Shown: in pieces, positions 42,672 through 51,364 of the stretch
Layout: each line of letters starts with the position of its first letter
How positions within the stretch are numbered: position 1 is the first letter of the stretch
From: Marvinbryantia formatexigens
Lineage (GTDB): Bacteria > Bacillota > Clostridia > Oscillospirales > Ruminococcaceae
Direction of reading: 5' to 3'
Length of the DNA stretch: 64,000 bases
Assembly (NCBI GenBank): GCA_021771035.1
Contig: JAETPU010000009.1
Coordinates: 1 to 64,000, forward strand
Made by a program: the position numbers and the translations under genes
The notes under the pieces: generated by a model
The model's database searches: none
Told to the model about the DNA's origin: nothing
Seen by the model: the letters and a program-made list of their open reading frames with translations, nothing else

Positions 42672-42700
42672 TTGACTTTCATCCCGGTTACTTCTAAACT
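42672..42700 (+). promoter_or_regulatory. Promoter of the glycosidase-like gene
   Basis: TTGACT (42672-42677), 17 nt, TAAACT (42695-42700). It places transcription start near 42707, which rules out the longest reading frame start and supports ATG 42738. The rest of the 42340-42670 gap has no gene. Confidence 0.65.
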
Positions 42701-42737
42701 GAGTCCAAACGAAATTCACATCAGGAATGGAGAGAAA

Positions 42738-44348
42738 ATGATGTCCAATATCAGCTGGTACTCCGCAGACTTGAGACAACGCTTGGAACTATGCCTTCAA
42801 TACAATTGTGAGATCCTGGATCGGGATCTGAATCAAGAACCGTTTTTTGGAATTCGCCGGTGCAAGGATGGGACCGCCCAGGCGTTTCATCTAACGGATA
42901 TTGGTATTCCCCACATCACGGGGCGAGCATTGGATACCATATACAGTATCGAGTCCTCAACCGGGATCCGTTGTCCCGAGGCAGTGGAACAAGTTTATGT
43001 AGATTACCTGTTTTCCTGCTGTGATCTACCGGATAATCTTCCTGTTTTCAGGGATCCACAAGTGTGTGACGGGCGCCCGGTTGTGGAATTTCATAATCTT
43101 CGGGAATGCTTGGAAGCACTGGTCTGGTTAGTAAAACTCCGGGGCAGCAGGCGGGCGCTTCGTGTGATTGATGGGTTCCTCGACACCCTGCTTGGGCTGA
43201 CTAACCCCGAAACCAAAAGCCTGGATCCCGCATTGCTGGGAAATTTTCCCGAGGAAAAGCAACGGAAGTTTCACCGCTTAGGGGAGATAAGCCCCACGAT
43301 GGGGCAGGGACGCCTGGTGGGCCCTCTGGTTCTGCTCTATCAGGAAACCGGGAACACTCATGCCTTGCAGCTGGCCCAATGGTACGCAGAATCCACAATG
43401 GAAGTATGCTTTGACAGCTTGGGTACCATCCGGGACGAGGCCTTTACCCATGTACACTCCATCACCAGCACGCTGTCCGGCGTTCTGGCCCTGGGGATGG
43501 CAACCTCCAACCCTGTTCTGTGCGCACAGGTGCGGCAGATCTATGAACACGGGCTCAGATCCGCGTACTCCACCTATGGCTACTGTAAAGAACATCTGTA
43601 TCTTCCCACACAGCAGGGAGAATCCAACCAGGTGGGAGATCTTATTCAAATCCAACTGATGCTGGCGAAGATGGAGTCACCCGCGCTGTGGTATTCCCGG
43701 GCCGAAAAATTTATGCGCGGCGGAATTCTGCCCGCTCAAGTTCTGGAGCCTCGGCAGTGTATTCTCCCCACCCTGTCCCCTCAGAGCGACGCCCAGCGGG
43801 ATATGGAAAAACGGGCGTTGGGCGGTTTTGGATTTCCCAATCCCAGCTGCCATTTAACGGAGCCCGACAGTATTATCAATACCATCGACATCACCCAGGG
43901 CGCTGCCCAGGCCATCTGCGCCTTTAGCCGGCAAATCGTCACCCAGGACCCGCTGGGAATCCGGGTAAACCTTCTCTTCGACTGTGATTCTCCCTTGGCC
44001 CAGGTACAAAGCGCCCTTCCCAGAAAGGGAATCATTACGATTACGCCGAAAATCGATTCGAATCTGGCCGTGCGTATTCCCGAAAACCTGGTTCCCGGGA
44101 CTTTTACCGTACAGGTCAACGGCCGCCAATGCGAATTTTATGAACTGGATGGGTACGCGTATGTTACGAAACTTCCGGCTGGCAGCAGGTTGGAGCTTAC
44201 CTTTGAACCGGCTCACTTTTTGAAAAAGGAGTTTATCAACCACAGAGAATACACGGTTGAGTGGTACGGCGAGCAGGCCATCGGCGTCTCTGAACAGGAA
44301 GGCATCTATCCCCTGTTCGGCGATTTTTTTGACGAGGAAACGGAATAA
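42738..44348 (+). CDS. Glycoside-hydrolase-like alpha/alpha-barrel protein (GH127/DUF1680-related)
   Basis: This 536-residue protein has helical-barrel sequence without signal peptide: HNLRECLEALVWLVKLRGS, GRLVGPLVLLYQETGN, TFTHVHSITSTLSG-like segment and ALRSAYSTYGYCKEH, then a C-terminal beta-rich tail (about 430-536). The pattern resembles beta-L-arabinofuranosidase-type six-hairpin proteins, but the diagnostic catalytic Cys/Glu set of GH127 was not confirmed. An intracellular carbohydrate or uronide role is plausible. The chosen ATG has GGAGAGAAA upstream. Confidence 0.6.
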   Translation: MMSNISWYSADLRQRLELCLQYNCEILDRDLNQEPFFGIRRCKDGTAQAFHLTDIGIPHITGRALDTIYSIESSTGIRCPEAVEQVYVDYLFSCCDLPDNLPVFRDPQVCDGRPVVEFHNLRECLEALVWLVKLRGSRRALRVIDGFLDTLLGLTNPETKSLDPALLGNFPEEKQRKFHRLGEISPTMGQGRLVGPLVLLYQETGNTHALQLAQWYAESTMEVCFDSLGTIRDEAFTHVHSITSTLSGVLALGMATSNPVLCAQVRQIYEHGLRSAYSTYGYCKEHLYLPTQQGESNQVGDLIQIQLMLAKMESPALWYSRAEKFMRGGILPAQVLEPRQCILPTLSPQSDAQRDMEKRALGGFGFPNPSCHLTEPDSIINTIDITQGAAQAICAFSRQIVTQDPLGIRVNLLFDCDSPLAQVQSALPRKGIITITPKIDSNLAVRIPENLVPGTFTVQVNGRQCEFYELDGYAYVTKLPAGSRLELTFEPAHFLKKEFINHREYTVEWYGEQAIGVSEQEGIYPLFGDFFDEETE

Positions 44349-44904
44349 ACGCCTGGACGGGCAGGTGTTGGGCCTTTGCCCCATATTCCAACAGCCTTCC
44401 AGAGAAATTCGTCTCTGGAAGGTTTTCTATATTTCTACAGCTTTCCGTTGCCCGAAGCTTACTGTTAAATAACGTCCCCGATGCTCGGGCATCGGCAAGC
44501 GATAACAATATTTGTTTTTCGGCTGAACTCCTTCGAAAAAATTTAAGTTTCAGGCAGCAACAAGATTTCGACCCCTGCATCATGAAACTGTTTTGGACAA
44601 TACTTCCTGCATGATTGACAATCCAGCGTTCTCCTTCAAAAACACGTACTGTTTGGCTCTGATTTGCACCGGCTGGCGCCGGGCCCATACTGGTTTTCCT
44701 ATTTCTCCGGAAGCCGATAACCGGAGAGGAGAACAAATCGTATTAAAAATTTTCCATCCGGCGGGTTTTGAACCCTACCGGCTCAAGACAGGATTTGGAC
44801 AGTATACCGCTTTTCCTATGTGAAACACTAGTATTGTGTTCTCAATTTAAAACTGAAACACCAATTTTCTGCCAAAGAGGCACCAAGGAAAGGAAGTGTG
44901 TACT
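44349..44904 (+). other. 556-bp intergenic region
   Basis: Apart from the terminator at 44395-44427, nothing firm was found. A 76-codon open frame at 44593-44823 lacks a good ribosome-binding site and is not called. Confidence 0.5.
44395..44427 (+). terminator. Terminator of the glycosidase-like gene
   Basis: An 11-bp perfect stem (44395-44405 with 44412-44422) is followed by TTTTC. Confidence 0.88.
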
Positions 44905-45165
44905 GTGAACAGACAATCCCCCAACACCCCGGATAAAAACAAACAGATGGTTCCTCCCGAACCCATGAGCGAAGAGGAGCTTTTCTTTGAGGAAGCCAAT
45001 TTAACCGCCAGCGCTACCGAATGCACGGGGCTTATGCCCACGCCGCCCATCAGCCCGGAGGAAGCGGAATCCTATACGGATATTTATAGTATTCCTCAGC
45101 CCATCACCCAAAAACACAATCATCTTCAACAGGAAGAGGGTACCAACAACCCGCAGAATCCCTAG
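44905..45165 (+). CDS. Small acidic proline-rich hypothetical protein
   Basis: This 86-residue product starts at GTG 44905, 8 nt after GGAAAGGAAG; an in-frame GTG at 44896 is too close to that site. It is rich in Pro, Glu, Asn and Gln (PPEPMSEEELFFEEANLT; PPISPEEAESYTDIYSIP) and looks disordered. It has no signal peptide or membrane helix. I do not recognise the family. The binding site and separation from other genes support it being real. Confidence 0.55.
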   Translation: MNRQSPNTPDKNKQMVPPEPMSEEELFFEEANLTASATECTGLMPTPPISPEEAESYTDIYSIPQPITQKHNHLQQEEGTNNPQNP

Positions 45166-45321
45166 GAAGCCTTCAAGTGTGCGCTGCTGTCCCCTGCGTT
45201 TGGCGCACCAGCGCAGCCGGCTGTTGTTTCAACAGGCAGCCCAGGCTTCCAGGGATTTTGGGACTGGCAATTCACATCTATTCAGCCTCAAACAGTTCTT
45301 ACGGAAAAGGAGGGCCTGAGT

Positions 45322-45534
45322 ATGTCCCCGATTCGAATGCTCCACTACGACTGCGTTACCGAATCTCCCGACTATACGGCGCTCAAATGCCAGCTCAGCC
45401 AGCTGCCGGGCGTCACCTCCATGGAAATTGGCTCTAAGGGAGTAGACGTAACCTATGACCCCCATCGCATCACGCCCAGCCAAATTTCCCAGCCGCTGGG
45501 CGAAATCGGGTATTTTCAAACGCGCCCGCTCTAG
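45322..45534 (+). CDS. Small ferredoxin-fold (HMA-like) protein without metal site
   Basis: This 70-residue product has the beta-alpha-beta pattern of heavy-metal-associated domains (HYDCVTESPDYTALKCQLSQ, LPGVTSMEIGSKGVDVTYDP, ITPSQISQPLGEIGY). It lacks the CxxC metal motif, so metal binding is doubtful. The ATG has AAAAGGAGGG upstream and a terminator follows directly. Confidence 0.65.
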   Translation: MSPIRMLHYDCVTESPDYTALKCQLSQLPGVTSMEIGSKGVDVTYDPHRITPSQISQPLGEIGYFQTRPL

Positions 45535-45544
45535 GCCGTCAGGC

Positions 45545-45585
45545 AAAAGGAGGCGGAGCCCTTTTGGGGTTTCGCCTCCTTTTTT
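45545..45585 (+). terminator. Terminator before hemA
   Basis: An 11-bp stem (45545-45555 with 45573-45583) ending in a T run. Confidence 0.85.
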
Positions 45586-45619
45586 CGCGGTTATCTCCTG
45601 TTTTTCGCCGCTTTTTTCA

Positions 45620-45648
45620 TTGAGTTTCCGCCATTTTTATGATAAAGT
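45620..45648 (+). promoter_or_regulatory. Promoter of hemA
   Basis: TTGAGT (45620-45625), 17 nt, TAAAGT (45643-45648), about 100 nt before the hemA start. Confidence 0.6.
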
Positions 45649-45754
45649 TGGGAGTAGCGCCGCAGGGTACGCAGCCAAGCGGCGGCGGATACAATCCAGC
45701 CTGCAGAAAACCGTTTTTCTGCGGCACAACGCCCGGAAAGGAAGGAACAGCGCC

Positions 45755-46987
45755 TTGAATATACAGATGGTCGGGATTGATTATAACCAGGCCTCTATCG
45801 AATACCGTGAATTATTTTCCCTGACACAGAGCCATGCCTTTCACACTGCCCAGGAGCTCAAGGAACAGTGCGGCTGTGACGGGGTTGTGGTGCTCTCCAC
45901 CTGCAACCGCACGGAGCTGTGGCTCAGCGGGACCTGCCAGCGGGATGCGCTGGAAACCTTTTGTAACCTGCGCCGTGTACCATACGCAGAGTACCGAAAT
46001 CTCTTTACCCACCGCACGGGGCTTGCGGCTGCTCAGTACCTGTTTTCCCTGGCCTGTGGGATACAGTCCCAGATTTTTGGGGAGGATCAGATCCTCACAC
46101 AGGTAAAAAACGCCCTTTCCCTGGCCAGGGAAGCGCACTGTACGGATTCTGTCCTGGAGGTATTGTTTCGTTGTGCAGTAACCTGTGCCAAGGAAATTAA
46201 ATCCAGTGTGGCTTTAAACGCCAAGGACACCTCCGTTCCCGCCCGGGCTGTCCGCCTGCTGCGGGAGATGCTCGGTTCCCTAAAAGGACGCCAATGCCTG
46301 GTGATTGGAAACGGTGAAATGGGCCGTTTGGCGGCCCAGTGCCTTGTGCGGGAGCACGCCGAGGTTTGGATGACCCTTCGCAGCTACAAAAGCCGGGAGG
46401 TCATTATCCCCGCCGGAGTGAGAGTGATTCCCTATGAACAGCGCTATGAAAAGCTGCCTGACATACAGATTGCCGTCAGCGCAACGGTGAGCCCCCACTA
46501 TACCCTCAATCCGGACGATTCCCATTGGAAGGCCCCCTCCCACCCAGTCACCCTGGTGGATCTGGCGGTTCCCCGGGACCTGGATCCCAGGCTGGGGGAT
46601 CTTGCGGGGATTACGCTTTTGGATATGGACAAGCTGGGCATTACCTCGAAGGACATCCTGGAAACCCCGGCTGTACAAAAGGCCCGCGGGATAATTCGGG
46701 AGAAGGTGCTGGAATTAGAGAATTGGGAGGAATTCCGTACTTGTATCCCGAGGATTCACAGTATCGGCCGGCATACAGCCCAGGGGGTGCGGTATAAATT
46801 GGTAAAGCCCTTGCGCCAGGCCCTGACATCCGACGAGGAGCGCCGGCTGGTGCAGGAGCTGGCACAAGCCGCCTCACAAAAGGCGGTTTGCAACCTGCTG
46901 TACGGCCTGCGGGAGAACCTGGATCCAAAGCTGTGGCAGGCCTGTCTGCTGGCCCTGGAAAAAAGCGCGCAGGAGATGGAGCAGTAG
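45755..46987 (+). CDS. hemA: Glutamyl-tRNA reductase
   Basis: The enzyme reduces glutamyl-tRNA(Glu) to glutamate-1-semialdehyde, first step of tetrapyrrole synthesis. The catalytic domain has VVVLSTCNRTELWLSG with the nucleophile at C50. IFGEDQILTQVKNAL follows, then the NADPH domain with CLVIGNGEMGRLAAQCL, and a helical dimerisation domain ends the protein. The TTG start at 45755 is 8 nt from AAAGGAAGG and gives 410 residues, a normal length and C50 at the canonical position. No other tetrapyrrole gene is nearby. Confidence 0.94.
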   Translation: MNIQMVGIDYNQASIEYRELFSLTQSHAFHTAQELKEQCGCDGVVVLSTCNRTELWLSGTCQRDALETFCNLRRVPYAEYRNLFTHRTGLAAAQYLFSLACGIQSQIFGEDQILTQVKNALSLAREAHCTDSVLEVLFRCAVTCAKEIKSSVALNAKDTSVPARAVRLLREMLGSLKGRQCLVIGNGEMGRLAAQCLVREHAEVWMTLRSYKSREVIIPAGVRVIPYEQRYEKLPDIQIAVSATVSPHYTLNPDDSHWKAPSHPVTLVDLAVPRDLDPRLGDLAGITLLDMDKLGITSKDILETPAVQKARGIIREKVLELENWEEFRTCIPRIHSIGRHTAQGVRYKLVKPLRQALTSDEERRLVQELAQAASQKAVCNLLYGLRENLDPKLWQACLLALEKSAQEMEQ

Positions 46988-47080
46988 CTTGTCCTCTCCC
47001 CGGTATAAGATTCTTACTTCTTCGGCGACAATAAAACCCCCAGTTGAACCGGGGGGCAATCCCAACACGATAGTAAGTCA

Positions 47081-47320
47081 TAACCACCAGCTAAGCTGGT
47101 GACTTGAGTTGGCCCTATCAGGGCCTTTTACCGGCAGGCGTCTCAAGACGCGCCGAATTATCTTTCGCCTGCATCTCGCGCCCACTGCCCGTAAACGAGC
47201 AATCGCTGTTCTTTCGATAGCCTTTCCATCATCGAAAGACTGTTGTTAGTAGCTCGCTTCGCTCGACGCTTGAAGCTAAAGCTTTTTTACGGGGTACCTC
47301 CACCGGCATAGCCGGTGGTT
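47081..47320 (+). mobile_element. Palindrome-bounded non-coding element, IS200/IS605-like remnant
   Basis: The segment opens with hairpin CACCAGC/GCTGGTG (47085-47101) and closes with CCACCGGC/GCCGGTGG (47300-47318). Internal hairpins include GGCCCTATCAGGGCC and TCTTTCGAT/ATCGAAAGA. Subterminal imperfect palindromes without long inverted repeats are characteristic of IS200/IS605 ends and derived palindrome-associated elements. No transposase frame survives. A further stem (47035-47056) lies just outside, near hemA. Confidence 0.55.
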
Positions 47321-47329
47321 TCCCTACTC

Positions 47330-47473
47330 AAAGAAATACAGTTTGGAATAAGGAAAAGGATATAACCCCTTGCAAGGGACTTGCGGAGCAGAAAGTGCGA
47401 TTGATGCATCGTTCGACGCCCTCTTTAGAGGGATACCACAGGAGATGGCCCCTTATAGGGCCTGAGCAAACCA
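47330..47473 (+). repeat. Dispersed structured element, copy 2
   Basis: An ungapped match (about 120/144 identical) to 22660-22803. It retains GCCCTCTTTAGAGGG and GGCCCCTTATAGGGCC hairpins. The terminal hairpin (CCACCCGTT at 47471-47479 with CAACAGGTGG near 47558-47567) appears split by about 80 bp that contain a GGGGCGGC/GCCGCCCC stem. The remaining gap to 47655 has no gene. Confidence 0.7.
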
Positions 47474-47655
47474 CCCGTTAAGCGCGGTACTTTAAGAAAC
47501 GAGATAGGGGCGGCTGATTGCCGCCCCTACTAAACTTTTCTTATCCCACCGCTCTATTCAACAGGTGGTTTTGATTTGCAAGCAATGCCCCAGGGGGTGC
47601 CGGGGAATTCTAAACGAGCTTGAGCGCTCAGCCTTCGAAGGCCTGTCACGGCAGC

Positions 47656-49416
47656 CTACACCCGGGCCGCAAGGAACCTGCACTCCCCCTGTACAAACAG
47701 GGAGGCCTCCTGGGCGGGCACAAAGATAGTCTGCCCTTTTTCGGCTGTGAGTTCCTCTCCATTGAGGAGAAGCCTAGCGGCACCCTCCTCAAACAGCAAG
47801 GCGGTAAAGCTCTCCTGCGTCAGGGACAGGGTGCACATGGACTGCACCTGATAACAGTCCACGGTAAAATACGCGCATTTCCCCAGCCGCTGTCTGCAAT
47901 ACCCCTGCCCCTGGACGGGAGCATCGGGTTTTTGCATCAAAGAGGGGGTGAGCCGGGAAACGTCCAGTGCCTGGCGGATATGGAGCTGCCTGGGCTCGCC
48001 GTTTGCCCCCAGGCGTCCATAGTCGTACACCCGGTAGGTGGTGTTGGAATTCTGCTGCACCTCCGCCAAAAGGATCCCTGCCCCAATGGCGTGCAGAGTG
48101 CCGGCCTCAATAAAAAAGGCATCCCCCGGGTGTACCGGAACCCGGTTGAGGATTTCCTCCACCGTATTCTCCTTTATCCGGCGGGCGAACTCCTCCTTGC
48201 TCACCTCACGGTTTACCCCATAATACAGCCAGGCGCCGGGGGCGCAGTCCAGGATATGCCACAGTTCCGTTTTGCCCAGCTCCCCATTTTCCCGGGCGGC
48301 ATAGCTGTCATTGGGATGTACCTGGACCGAGAGGTTCTGCCTGGCATCGATAAGTTTTATCAGCATGGGGAATTTGGGATGGGCGGCGCCTTGCGTCCCC
48401 AGCGTCTCAGGATAGTCCCTCACAAAGGATTCCAGCGCCATTCCCGCAAAGGCTCCTCCGGCAATCCGGCTTGGCCCGTCCGGATGGGTGGAAAGCTCCC
48501 AGCACTCCGCCAGGGGGCTCAGGGTGCTGTGCTTATGATACTGTGTTTTTAACCGCTCGCCTCCCCAGAGATAATCCTTGCAGGCGGGAGCCAGCGGCTG
48601 CATCCCCAGCTGTTTGGGGATAGGCTCAATAAGGCCTTGGGAGACCAGGGCCGTGTAGATCCCCTCCTCCAGGACGGTGCCGGTGATCCTCTGGGCACAC
48701 CTGGCGAGATTCGGCGAATGTTTTCCCATGGCGATGCCGTGACCCACTGCCGAGAGCATCTCACAGTCGTTGTCATTGTCGCCGAAGGCCCAGGCCTGCT
48801 CCCGGGGGATCCCAAAGGCCTTTAGTATGGCAGTGACGCCGTTGGCCTTGGAGACGCCCCGGCAGGAAATATCACAGGAAGTCAGGCTGCCACGATGGTA
48901 TAAAAACTCAAAGTCCCCGGCAAACCGCCGGCGGATCTCCCCGAAGAGCTCCTGCGGGGCATAGATGATGTTGAGCTTATTCAGCTTGATTTGAGGATTC
49001 CAGCGGCTCATATCATGAATCCGGGAGGTATCGATATTAAAATTGCCGACAAACTGCCGATAATGCTCATCCAGCTTCCAGCAGTAGGCATTTTCCTGGT
49101 TTTCAATCATGTAGTTGATATCATGTTCCTCAAAATAGCCCAGCAGCTCCTCCAGCGCCTTTTGAGGCACGGTATGGTTATAAATTTCCCTGGAATGCAC
49201 CTGGGCATAGGCGCCGTTGGTGGCTACGATACCGTCAAAGCAGTCCAGGTAAGCGGGCACATAGCATTTGGCGCGGCCTGTGGCCAGAACCGTCAGGTAT
49301 CCATTGGCTTTGAGCTGCTCGATGCACCAGCGGGTGGTGGGCGTCATCCGGTATAAATATTCCTGCTCGTCCACCAGAGTTCCGTCATAGTCGAAGAAAA
49401 CTGCGCCTTTTATCAT
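47656..49416 (-). CDS. Fusion of Cof-type HAD phosphatase and class I mannose-6-phosphate isomerase
   Basis: Residues 1 to about 275 are a HAD hydrolase: nucleophile motif FFDYDGTLVDE, LATGRAK, the substrate-recognition cap, Lys in GVSKANGV and metal motif AFGDNDNDCEML. Residues about 280-586 are a ManA-type cupin isomerase with zinc motifs SVQVHPND, GKTELWHIL and IEAGTLHAIGAG. The N-half may dephosphorylate a sugar phosphate and the C-half interconvert mannose-6-P and fructose-6-P. I use ATG 49416; the ATG 12 nt upstream abuts GGAAAGGA too closely. No frame break separates the halves. Confidence 0.9.
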   Translation of the reverse strand: MIKGAVFFDYDGTLVDEQEYLYRMTPTTRWCIEQLKANGYLTVLATGRAKCYVPAYLDCFDGIVATNGAYAQVHSREIYNHTVPQKALEELLGYFEEHDINYMIENQENAYCWKLDEHYRQFVGNFNIDTSRIHDMSRWNPQIKLNKLNIIYAPQELFGEIRRRFAGDFEFLYHRGSLTSCDISCRGVSKANGVTAILKAFGIPREQAWAFGDNDNDCEMLSAVGHGIAMGKHSPNLARCAQRITGTVLEEGIYTALVSQGLIEPIPKQLGMQPLAPACKDYLWGGERLKTQYHKHSTLSPLAECWELSTHPDGPSRIAGGAFAGMALESFVRDYPETLGTQGAAHPKFPMLIKLIDARQNLSVQVHPNDSYAARENGELGKTELWHILDCAPGAWLYYGVNREVSKEEFARRIKENTVEEILNRVPVHPGDAFFIEAGTLHAIGAGILLAEVQQNSNTTYRVYDYGRLGANGEPRQLHIRQALDVSRLTPSLMQKPDAPVQGQGYCRQRLGKCAYFTVDCYQVQSMCTLSLTQESFTALLFEEGAARLLLNGEELTAEKGQTIFVPAQEASLFVQGECRFLAARV

Positions 49417-49465
49417 TGGATGATTCATTCCTTTCCGGGTTGATGCCGTTTTCGCCCTAAAAGGC

Positions 49466-50794
49466 TCACGCCTGGGGCTGCTGTTTTTCTATCCGGCAGC
49501 TGCCGTCAGATACCATCGTGACGGTACTGGAATAGAATTCCCTGAGCGCCCGCACCAGGTACTCCAAGTCCTTTACCCCGGCAGTCTCATAGCTGGAGTG
49601 CATGGCCAGCTGGGCCAGGCCGATATCCACCGTGTTCATGGGTACCTGCAGTGTGGAAAGGTTTCCCAAAGTGGAGCCGCCCGGGATATCGGAACGGTTG
49701 GCAAAATGCTGCACCGGCACCGAGGCCCTCTCGCACAGGCTCTGGAACACCGCCGCGGAAACCCCATCCGTGGTGTATTTCTGGTTGGCATTGTGTTTCA
49801 CTACCACGCCCTCATTGAGGTACACACAGTTGGTGGAATCCGTCTTTTCCGGATGGTTGGGGTGCTGGGCATGGGCGTTGTCCGCGGAGACCATAAAGCT
49901 GGACGCCACCGCCCTGTGGTAATCCTCCATGGTGCCGCCCAGGGACCAATTGACCCGCTGCAGCGTATCATAGAGAAAGGTAGAAGCGGCCCCCTGCTTG
50001 GTGGAGCTGCCCACCTCCTCGTTATCAAACACCGCGCAGACCTTGATGCTCCGGCTGGGCTGGGAGGATAAAAACGCCTCCAGGGAGGCAAACACGCACT
50101 CCAAATCATCCAGCTGGGGGCAGGACAGATATTCCCGGTTGGCTCCCCAGATGCTGGGGGCGCAGCGGTTGTACAGATAGAGATCGCTGCCCACAATCTC
50201 CTGCGGCTGGACCGAGCATTCCTCTGCCACAAGCTGGCACAGGGAATCCTTTGCCCTCTCATCCCCGAACAGCGGCAGCAGATCCACCTGGGGATTCATT
50301 GCCACGCCCTCATTGGCGGCCCGGTTCATATGGATAGCCAGGTTGGGAATAAGCACCAAATCCCTGTCAAACTGGATGAGCTGGGAAGAAATCCCATCCT
50401 GCCGGCGCACCATCACCCGCCCTGCGATAGAGAGAGGACGATCCAGCCAGGTGGAATACAGCATCCCGCCGTAGCGTTCCGTATTGAGCATGGTGTAGTG
50501 CCCGTTCACCCCCATGGCGGCGTGTTCCTTGAGCTTAAAGGTTGGGGAATCGCTGTGGCTGGCGACAATCTGGAAGTTTTCATAGTTCCCCTGGGGAACG
50601 GCGAAGGCCAGGACAGAGGACTGGTTGCGGGTGAGATAATAGCGGCCCCCGGGGGATAAATTCCAGGCGTCCCGCTCCAAAAGCTCCTGGAACCCCTCCT
50701 GCTCAAGGCGGCGGCAAATGCTGCGCACCGCGTGAAAGCTGGTGGGAGAGCTTTGAATCATTGAAAAGAGCTGCTGGGCATAGGTGTTTTCCAT
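49466..50794 (-). CDS. M18-family aminopeptidase
   Basis: This 442-residue zinc aminopeptidase (aspartyl aminopeptidase/ApeB type) removes acidic or neutral N-terminal residues in the cytoplasm. Metal and catalytic blocks: VASHSDSPTFKLKEH, DNEEVGSSTKQGA, SADNAHAQHPNHPEK and HSSYETAGVKDLEY at the C-terminus. I use ATG 50794 with AAAGGAAGAAAG upstream, giving a family-like start; the frame extends 23 codons further without support. It lies 49 bp upstream of the HAD-ManA gene in the same direction and may share its transcript. Confidence 0.93.
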   Translation of the reverse strand: MENTYAQQLFSMIQSSPTSFHAVRSICRRLEQEGFQELLERDAWNLSPGGRYYLTRNQSSVLAFAVPQGNYENFQIVASHSDSPTFKLKEHAAMGVNGHYTMLNTERYGGMLYSTWLDRPLSIAGRVMVRRQDGISSQLIQFDRDLVLIPNLAIHMNRAANEGVAMNPQVDLLPLFGDERAKDSLCQLVAEECSVQPQEIVGSDLYLYNRCAPSIWGANREYLSCPQLDDLECVFASLEAFLSSQPSRSIKVCAVFDNEEVGSSTKQGAASTFLYDTLQRVNWSLGGTMEDYHRAVASSFMVSADNAHAQHPNHPEKTDSTNCVYLNEGVVVKHNANQKYTTDGVSAAVFQSLCERASVPVQHFANRSDIPGGSTLGNLSTLQVPMNTVDIGLAQLAMHSSYETAGVKDLEYLVRALREFYSSTVTMVSDGSCRIEKQQPQA

Positions 50795-51364
50795 GGTACT
50801 TTCTTCCTTTCCAAACATGGGCTCGGGCAGAGTTTTCTTCATTATAGGCGTTTTTGGAATCAAATGTCAATCATTCCCCAGGCTGCGGGCCCGCCAATCC
50901 GCCCAAAGGGCGCAATTTCCCCATTGGCGAATGGCCCCGCGGTATGGGCACAAATCCCGTCAGGAAAAACTGCCCGCTCAGCGCCTCTCATGCAGTCAAA
51001 GCGCCAAGAAGCTCCGCGGGCAAGACGCAGGGCCTTCTATTTTTTTCTTGCAGTTTTTCCCCTATTTGCTTACAATAGAGAAGTACGGTTCTGGGAATCC
51101 CGGATTCTGCACAGCGGCTTCAAAAAGCCAATTTCCCTGACCAGCGAACCGGGCATCGGCTCAAACAGCGGGTGTACCATAAGCCCTGCCGGCCCTGGTT
51201 CCCACAAAAACAGCTAGTTGTCCCATTTAGACTTGTCTTTGGGCGGCCTGTCCAGGAAGCCGGCTGCACATGAGCCCTTTCGGGCAAAAAGCCCAGGGGG
51301 GTCTTCATACAGCCCTGCTTTGATACAAGTACGGGCCCACACATCGGAGAGGAGCGCGAAACCT
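50795..51364 (+). other. 570-bp intergenic region with a long cysK-corA leader
   Basis: No gene was found. A promoter TTGCAG (51048-51053), 17 nt, TACAAT (51071-51076) points to the cysteine-synthase-like gene and leaves a leader of about 280 nt. The leader contains several GC hairpins (for example GCCCTTTCGGGC near 51275) and no riboswitch class I recognise. Confidence 0.55.

Noticed and set aside
44236..44736. 166-codon minus-strand frame after the glycosidase-like gene
   Set aside because: It overlaps the end of that gene and its terminator and has no start signal.
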